In this document: positions 6,881-11,272 of the stretch, piece after piece
Numbering within the stretch: position 1 is the stretch's first letter
Layout of the letters: each line of letters begins with the position of its first letter
From: Sulfitobacter sp.
GTDB taxonomy: Bacteria > Pseudomonadota > Alphaproteobacteria > Rhodobacterales > Rhodobacteraceae
DNA: 11,272 nt
Assembly: GCA_024636405.1 (NCBI GenBank)
Contig: JAGXHC010000215.1
Location: 1-11,272 of the forward strand
Direction of reading: 5' to 3'
Program-made: the position numbers and the translations under genes
Notes under the pieces: model-generated
Told to the model about the DNA's origin: nothing
What the model saw: the letters and a program-made list of their open reading frames with translations, nothing else
Databases searched by the model: none

Positions 6881-7884
6881 CCACAAGAACCGCCCTCGTG
6901 ACCGGCGCCGCTGGCTTTATCGGCTCCTTCACCGCACGTGCCCTGCTGGATGCAGGCTGGCGCGTGATCGGGCTGGACAGCATGTCGGACTACTACGACG
7001 TCACACTCAAGCTGCGGCGCCAGGAAATGCTGTGCCAGCACGACGCCTTTAGCGCCATCAACGACAAGCTTGAAACCCCCGGCACCCTGCACGCCCTGTT
7101 CAGCGAACACCGCCCCGACGTGGTGATCCATCTCGCGGCTCAGGCCGGGGTGCGCCATTCCATCGACGCCCCGCGCACCTATGTGAATGCAAACCTTGTC
7201 GGCACCTTCGAATTGCTCGAAGCGGCGCGTGCCTTTCCCCCCGCACATATGTTGCTGGCCTCGTCGTCGTCCGTCAACGGCGCGAACACGGACATGCCCT
7301 ACCGCGAGACCGACAAGGTCGATACGCCCATGTCCTTCTACGCCGCGACCAAAAAGGCGACGGAAAACATGGCCCACAGCTATGCCCACCTTTATGATCT
7401 GCCGGTCACGATGTTCCGGTTCTTCACCATCTACGGGCCGTGGGGCCGACCCGACATGGCGCATTTCAAATTCACCAAGGCGATTTTGGACGGCACCCCC
7501 ATCGACATCTACAACCACGGCAACATGCAGCGCGATTTCACCTATATCGACGATCTGGTCGCGGCTATCATCAAGCTGATCACCGTCATACCGGACCCCG
7601 CCAACCCCGTCAGTGGTGACAGCATGTCGCCCGTCGCCCCTTTCCGGGTGGTTAATATCGGCAATAGCGCGCCAGTGTCCCTGATGGATTTCATCGCCGC
7701 GATCGAAGCCGCCTGCGGGCGCGATGCAATCAAGACGTATCACGATATGCAACCCGGCGATGTGCCTGCAACATGGGCCGACGCGGCGCTGCTCAATACG
7801 CTGATCGGTCCGCGCCCGGTCACGCCCATCGGGGTCGGGCTGCAACACTTTGTGGACTGGTATCGCGGCTATTACCGGCTTTGA
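6877..7884 (+). CDS. UDP-glucuronate 4-epimerase-like NAD-dependent sugar epimerase (extended SDR)
   Basis: This 335-residue extended short-chain dehydrogenase/reductase is likely to interconvert UDP-glucuronate and UDP-galacturonate, or a related nucleotide sugar, in the cytoplasm for polysaccharide synthesis. The NAD-binding motif is G10-AAGFIG16 at the N-terminus. The catalytic pair is Y155-AATK159 with serines 129-132 before it. The segment SDYYDVTLKLRRQEML is typical of UDP-glucuronate epimerases (usually DYYD..LK..R), as are RFFTIYGPWGRPDMA and MQRDFTYIDD. One oddity is SSSSVNG at 129-135, where most relatives have SSSSVYG. It starts at GTG, which overlaps the stop of the dehalogenase gene in a GTGA. 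Translation is therefore probably coupled, and the gene shares the transcript. Why a sugar-nucleotide epimerase is coupled to a dehalogenase is unclear; it may act on another substrate or simply share a promoter. The precise sugar is not proven by sequence. Confidence 0.85.
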   Translation: MTTRTALVTGAAGFIGSFTARALLDAGWRVIGLDSMSDYYDVTLKLRRQEMLCQHDAFSAINDKLETPGTLHALFSEHRPDVVIHLAAQAGVRHSIDAPRTYVNANLVGTFELLEAARAFPPAHMLLASSSSVNGANTDMPYRETDKVDTPMSFYAATKKATENMAHSYAHLYDLPVTMFRFFTIYGPWGRPDMAHFKFTKAILDGTPIDIYNHGNMQRDFTYIDDLVAAIIKLITVIPDPANPVSGDSMSPVAPFRVVNIGNSAPVSLMDFIAAIEAACGRDAIKTYHDMQPGDVPATWADAALLNTLIGPRPVTPIGVGLQHFVDWYRGYYRL

Positions 7885-7891
7885 CGGTCAA

Positions 7892-7947
7892 GCGCGTAGG
7901 GTGCGATTAATCGCGCGGCGGACCGGCACACCCTTTCCCCCCGCCGG
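7892..7947 (+). repeat. Intergenic inverted repeats between the sugar epimerase and rpe
   Basis: The 110-bp gap contains a perfect 12-bp palindrome GCGATTAATCGC (7903-7914), GCGCG/CGCGC arms around it (7892-7896 and 7912-7916), and CCGGC/GCCGG arms (7923-7927 and 7943-7947). The word GTAGGGTGCG just before the palindrome resembles half of interspersed repeats seen in many proteobacterial genomes, but the mirrored half is not present. No T-tract follows, so termination here is uncertain. Confidence 0.35.
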
Positions 7948-7994
7948 GGCAATGGCTATATCCACCCTGCACCAACCCCGGAAGGCCCATTCGC

Positions 7995-8684
7995 ATGTCA
8001 TTTGACCGCAAGATCAAGATCGCCCCCTCCATCCTTGCCTCGGATTTCGCCAATTTCGGGGCGGAATGCGAAGCCATCGAAGCGCAGGGTGCCGATTGGG
8101 TGCATGTGGATGTGATGGACGGGCATTTCGTCCCCAACCTCAGCTTTGGTCCCGCCACCTGTGCCGCGATCCGCCCCCATATCAAGGGGGTCATGGACGT
8201 GCATCTGATGATCTCGCCGGTTGACCCTTATATCGACGCTTTCGCGGCGGCGGGTGCCGATATCCTGACCGCGCATCTGGAGGCCGGGCCGCATATTCAC
8301 CGCACGCTTCAGGCGATCCGTGCGGCGGGCTGCAAGGCCGGCATTGCCCTCAATCCCGGCACCCCGGCCAGCGCTGTGGCCGATCTGCTGGATATGGCCG
8401 ATCTGGTCTGCGTGATGACCGTCAACCCCGGTTTCGGTGGGCAGAAGTTTATCGACATGACGGCCAAGATCAGAACACTGCGCGAAATGATCGGGGACCG
8501 TCCGGTGCATATTGAAATCGACGGTGGTGTTGATGCCACAACGGCGCCACTGGTCGCGCGTGCGGGTGCAGATGTGCTGGTCGCGGGCTCTGCGGTGTTC
8601 AAGGGCGGTTCAGTTTCCGAACCTGCGGCCTACGGCAGCAACATCCGCGAGATAAGGGCGGCTGCCGAAGGCGTCTGGGCTTAA
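7995..8684 (+). CDS. rpe: Ribulose-phosphate 3-epimerase
   Basis: This 229-residue TIM-barrel enzyme interconverts ribulose 5-phosphate and xylulose 5-phosphate in the pentose phosphate pathway (and Calvin cycle where present). Family marks are clear: KIAPSILASDFANFG at the N-terminus, metal ligands H37 and D39 (VHVDVMDGHFVPN), H70 (DVHLMI), the TVNPGFGGQKF loop that closes on the substrate, catalytic D176 (IEIDGGV), and the phosphate-binding GADVLVAGSAVFKG end. Length is normal for the family. ATG 7995 is preceded by GGAAGG (7980-7985) with a 9-nt gap. It lies 110 bp after the sugar epimerase, so it may have its own promoter or share the upstream transcript. The next gene converges on it. 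This looks like ordinary core metabolism rather than part of the dehalogenase cluster. Confidence 0.97.
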   Translation: MSFDRKIKIAPSILASDFANFGAECEAIEAQGADWVHVDVMDGHFVPNLSFGPATCAAIRPHIKGVMDVHLMISPVDPYIDAFAAAGADILTAHLEAGPHIHRTLQAIRAAGCKAGIALNPGTPASAVADLLDMADLVCVMTVNPGFGGQKFIDMTAKIRTLREMIGDRPVHIEIDGGVDATTAPLVARAGADVLVAGSAVFKGGSVSEPAAYGSNIREIRAAAEGVWA

Positions 8685-8730
8685 TTGACCGCGCTGTCCG
8701 TTTACAAAAAATTTACTTAACTCATTGTTA

Positions 8731-8762
8731 ACGCGAATGTTTCGCGCGCGAAACATTCGCGT
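8731..8762. repeat. Perfect 32-bp palindrome between convergent genes
   Basis: ACGCGAATGTTTCGCG is followed directly by its exact reverse complement. It lies in the 90-bp gap between the rpe stop and the ligase stop, just after an AT-rich stretch (8700-8730). As RNA it would form a long hairpin from either strand, suiting a bidirectional terminator. The plus strand has no T-run after it, and on the minus strand a run of six T lies about 20 nt further on. The inner TGTTTC...GAAACA arms recall the ParB site parS (TGTTTCACGTGAAACA), but the centre is two bases too long. Confidence 0.85.
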
Positions 8763-8774
8763 GTCCGGGCTGGG

Positions 8775-10262
8775 TCACCCCAGTTGCTCGGCAAATGTCG
8801 CCAGCAGGCGGTGTTTGAGGATCTTGCCCGTGGGCGCGGCAGGCAGTTCCGTTGCCAGCACGATCACGCTGGGCCGCTTGTACCCCGACAGCTTTGAGGC
8901 CACAAAACTGCGCAGCTCCTGCGGCGTCAGCGGGTCGCCCGGCGCCACCTGCACAAAGGCCAGCACCTGTTCGTCGCCGTCGTGCATCCGTCCGATCACA
9001 GCGGACTGGATCACCGACGGATGATCGTTCAGCGCCGCCTCCACCTCTGGTGGATAGACGTTGAAACCGCCGTGGATGATCAGCTCCTTTGTGCGGCCCA
9101 GAATATGCAGATGCCCCTGATCATCCAGCCGCCCCAGATCGCCCGTGCGCATCCAGCCATCGCTGTCCAGCACCAGCGCCGTCGTCTCCGGGGCGCGGTA
9201 ATAGCCTGCCATCACATGTGCGCCACGGGTCAACACCTCGCCCGTGCCATCGCCGATATCGTCAATGCGCACCTCAACCCCCGGCAGGGCAGGACCGACG
9301 GAAATGTCCAGCGATCCGATTGGGTTGCGCGTGGCGCAAACGCCCGCCGTGGTCTCTGTCATGCCATAGCCGTTTTGCAGCGCGACACCGTAATAGGCCT
9401 CTGCCTTGCGTTTCCATGCAGGATCAAGCGGGGCAGCCCCCGATGACACATAGCGCAGCCGATCAGAACCCAGCTGCGTCAGCCCCTGTTCCTTGGTATA
9501 TTGCATCAGCATCGCGTGCATCTGCGGCACCGCCGACAACAGCGTCACACCACCCTGCAGGGCGGCAAAAAGTTTCGCGGCGGAAAACCGTGCCTCCAGT
9601 TGCACCGCAGCCCCGGCATAACAGGCCGCCGTCACCACCGACGCCAACCCGAACACATGGGTGATCGGCAGCACACCGTAAACCAGATCAGTCACCTTCA
9701 TTTCGCGCAGATGCGCCGAGGCCATGCCGCCGAACCGCACATTGGCATGGCTCAGCATCACCCCTTTGGGGTCGCCCGTGGTCCCCGTGGTATAAAGCAG
9801 CACCGCGATGTCATGCAGCACCGGGTCGGGATTGCTGGGCCCCGGCACCGCCAGATGCAGCGCGCCGAACGCTCCGGTGCGCGGCACGGCGTTCATCCGC
9901 GCGGCGTGGGTCTGTGCCTCTGGCGAGGCGTCGCAGGTGAACACGACCGCCGCCGGGGTGGCATGATCAAGGATGCGCAGCATCTCGGCGTCGGTCTGGC
10001 GGGCGTTGACCGGGATCACCACCGCGCCCATCTTCCAGCAGGCAAAAAGCACCGCAACCGCCGCCGCGCAGTTTTCAGACAAAAGCATCACCCGGTCAGT
10101 CGGCGCCACACCTGCATCGGCCAGCATCGCGGCCGCGTCATCGGCGGCGCGTTCCAGCGCGGCAAAGCTCCAGTCGGCACCGATACTGTCACGCAGCGCG
10201 GGCGCATCTGGCCGGGTCGCGACCTGTGCGGCCAGAAAATCCTCTACCCGTGAACCCGTCAT
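8775..10262 (-). CDS. AMP-forming acyl-CoA synthetase (ANL superfamily)
   Basis: This 495-residue enzyme should activate a carboxylic acid with ATP to an acyl-adenylate and then form the CoA thioester. ANL motifs appear in order: P-loop YTTGTTGDPKG (157-167), ITHVFGLASV (200-209), the adenine-binding N297-GYGMTET304, ribose-binding D375 in RTGDLG, the hinge GRTKELIIHGGFNVYP (389-404), and the C-terminal catalytic lysine K480 in PTGKILKH. Length is normal for small acyl-CoA ligases. It has no signal peptide or membrane segment. Its ATG overlaps the stop of the upstream FMN-enzyme gene (ATGA, 10259-10262), so the two are translationally coupled in one operon running leftward. The substrate is unknown: similarity is to the broad FadD/aryl-CoA/malonyl-CoA ligase group, and aromatic or medium-chain acids are both possible. 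Confidence 0.93.
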   Translation of the reverse strand: MTGSRVEDFLAAQVATRPDAPALRDSIGADWSFAALERAADDAAAMLADAGVAPTDRVMLLSENCAAAVAVLFACWKMGAVVIPVNARQTDAEMLRILDHATPAAVVFTCDASPEAQTHAARMNAVPRTGAFGALHLAVPGPSNPDPVLHDIAVLLYTTGTTGDPKGVMLSHANVRFGGMASAHLREMKVTDLVYGVLPITHVFGLASVVTAACYAGAAVQLEARFSAAKLFAALQGGVTLLSAVPQMHAMLMQYTKEQGLTQLGSDRLRYVSSGAAPLDPAWKRKAEAYYGVALQNGYGMTETTAGVCATRNPIGSLDISVGPALPGVEVRIDDIGDGTGEVLTRGAHVMAGYYRAPETTALVLDSDGWMRTGDLGRLDDQGHLHILGRTKELIIHGGFNVYPPEVEAALNDHPSVIQSAVIGRMHDGDEQVLAFVQVAPGDPLTPQELRSFVASKLSGYKRPSVIVLATELPAAPTGKILKHRLLATFAEQLG

Positions 10263-11260
10263 TCTGCTGCCTCCTGCATTCGTGTGACTGCCTGCAACCG
10301 GCCCCAGCCCTGCGCCGCTTCGGCTTCGATCCGCGCAATAATGTCGGCCATCGGTTCCACCTTGTCCGTCAGCCCCAGCGCATGACCCGCCGACAGCATC
10401 CCGCGCGAAACATCGCCGCTTTGATAGGCCGCGCGCCCGATCTGGCCAGACACCAGCGGCAGCAGATCCTGAATGGTGATGTCGGGGGTTTCGGCCTCCA
10501 TCCGCGCCACCTCTGCCGTGGTTTCATTGGCCAATGTGCGGATGGTGTTGCGCACCGATCCCATGGTCAACGCGGTATCACGCTCAGTCGCGTCCACCAG
10601 CGCCTGCTTGTAATCGGGGTGCGCCGTCAATTCACTGCTAACCAACAGCCGGGTGCCCATGACGACACCTGCGGCCCCCATCGCAAGGGCTGCGACCAAT
10701 TGCGATCCGTGGCCCACGCCGCCGCCGATCAGAAAGGGAATTTTCAGATCCCGCCCCGCCATCGCGGCGTTGACGAAAGAACCAATCATATCCATGCCGG
10801 GGTGCCCGCCACATTCCGCGCCGACGATGCTGACCATATCCACGCCCACCGCTTCGGCCTTGAGCGCGTAGCGTACTGCGGGAACCTTGTGCAACACCGT
10901 CAGCCCCAGATCGCGCAGCAGCGGGATATAGGGCTCCGGATTGCGTCCCGACGTTTCGACCACCCGCACACCTTCGTCCGCAATCAGCCGAAAGATATCC
11001 TCGGTCTGGTCGTTGGGCACCAGTTTTGGCAGCATCGAAACATTCACCCCAAAGGGCAGTTGCCCGCACAGCGCGCGCGCCTTGCGAATTTCGGCGCGCA
11101 GCGCGTCACGATCGGCAAAGCTGGCGGCGGTGATAAACCCCAGAATACCCGCATGTGCTGCCGCCGAAACATAGGGGGCATCGGCCAGCCACTGTAGCCC
11201 GCCCGCCACAATCGGCATGCGGATGCCAAAGCGGCGGGTCAATGCGGTGTCCCAGATCAT
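10259..11260 (-). CDS. FMN-dependent nitronate monooxygenase / NADH:quinone reductase-family protein
   Basis: This 333-residue TIM-barrel flavoprotein belongs to the 2-nitropropane dioxygenase/nitronate monooxygenase family. Visible family marks are the N-terminal MPIVAGGLQWLA, FGVNVSMLP (70-78), the VVETSGRNP segment (100-108), H124-K125, GAECGGHPG with H153 (147-155), the FMN phosphate-binding GGG (179-181) and MGTR (201-204), and SGQIGRAAYQSGD (271-283). From memory, the FGVN, VVET-G, HK..AVR.ALKAE and GHPG blocks resemble Pseudomonas aeruginosa PA1024, which was reassigned as an NADH:quinone reductase. An oxidase of alkyl nitronates is therefore not the only reading. It is translationally coupled to the acyl-CoA synthetase. 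The ATG at 11260 is 12 nt from the window edge, with only GGA visible as a ribosome binding site. The frame stays open to the edge, so a slightly longer N-terminus is possible. Confidence 0.88.
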   Translation of the reverse strand: MIWDTALTRRFGIRMPIVAGGLQWLADAPYVSAAAHAGILGFITAASFADRDALRAEIRKARALCGQLPFGVNVSMLPKLVPNDQTEDIFRLIADEGVRVVETSGRNPEPYIPLLRDLGLTVLHKVPAVRYALKAEAVGVDMVSIVGAECGGHPGMDMIGSFVNAAMAGRDLKIPFLIGGGVGHGSQLVAALAMGAAGVVMGTRLLVSSELTAHPDYKQALVDATERDTALTMGSVRNTIRTLANETTAEVARMEAETPDITIQDLLPLVSGQIGRAAYQSGDVSRGMLSAGHALGLTDKVEPMADIIARIEAEAAQGWGRLQAVTRMQEAAE

Positions 11261-11272
11261 GCGCTGTAATCC

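Noticed and set aside
7934..7962. Possible promoter for rpe (TTTCCC, 17-nt gap, TATATC)
   Set aside because: The -10 box is acceptable but the -35 box matches only three of six bases. The gap may still hold a promoter, but the sequence does not show it clearly.
8738..8755. A true ParB parS site
   Set aside because: The arms TGTTTC and GAAACA match parS, but the centre is GCGCGC (6 bp) instead of ACGT (4 bp), so the half-sites are misphased relative to the known site.
10226..11197. 323-codon plus-strand frame opposite the FMN enzyme
   Set aside because: It has no family motif and a His/Arg/Gln-rich composition, while the opposite strand carries a complete nitronate monooxygenase-family protein.

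Overview
The window looks like chromosomal DNA from a high-GC alphaproteobacterium, most probably a marine Rhodobacterales (Roseobacter-group) species. This rests on codon use, protein style, GC-rich genes separated by short AT-rich gaps with GTTAAC-like words, and the kinds of genes present. It is an inference from reading, not a database result. Eight protein-coding genes fill nearly all of the window. I see no rRNA, tRNA, CRISPR array, insertion sequence or phage gene.

Left part (1-1796, plus strand): a small multi-pass membrane protein of VTT/DedA type, a 212-bp gap holding a weak promoter candidate and GC-rich inverted repeats, and a membrane fatty acid desaturase with three histidine boxes that starts at TTG. 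A good hairpin-plus-T terminator follows.

Centre (1955-7884, plus strand): this is the most interesting block, a three-gene cluster. A formylglycine-type sulfatase is followed 60 bp later by a 1068-residue reductive dehalogenase. The dehalogenase carries two [4Fe-4S] motifs and a fused C-terminal FMN/NAD/[2Fe-2S] reductase, which is the BhbA-like, self-sufficient 'catabolic' type. It lacks a Tat signal and has no RdhB membrane anchor gene beside it. Its stop codon overlaps the GTG start of a UDP-glucuronate 4-epimerase-like SDR protein. A reasonable working idea is that the sulfatase frees a halogenated phenol or similar aromatic from its sulfate ester and the dehalogenase then removes halogen with NAD(P)H and cobalamin. 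The role of the sugar epimerase is not explained.

Right part: ribulose-phosphate 3-epimerase (7995-8684, plus strand) converges on a minus-strand pair (11260 to 8775). The pair is an FMN-dependent nitronate monooxygenase/NADH:quinone reductase-family protein whose stop overlaps the start of an acyl-CoA synthetase (ATGA). A perfect 32-bp palindrome lies between the converging genes.

No complete new defence or mobile system is visible. The sulfatase / self-sufficient dehalogenase / sugar epimerase cluster is the best candidate for an undescribed pathway.
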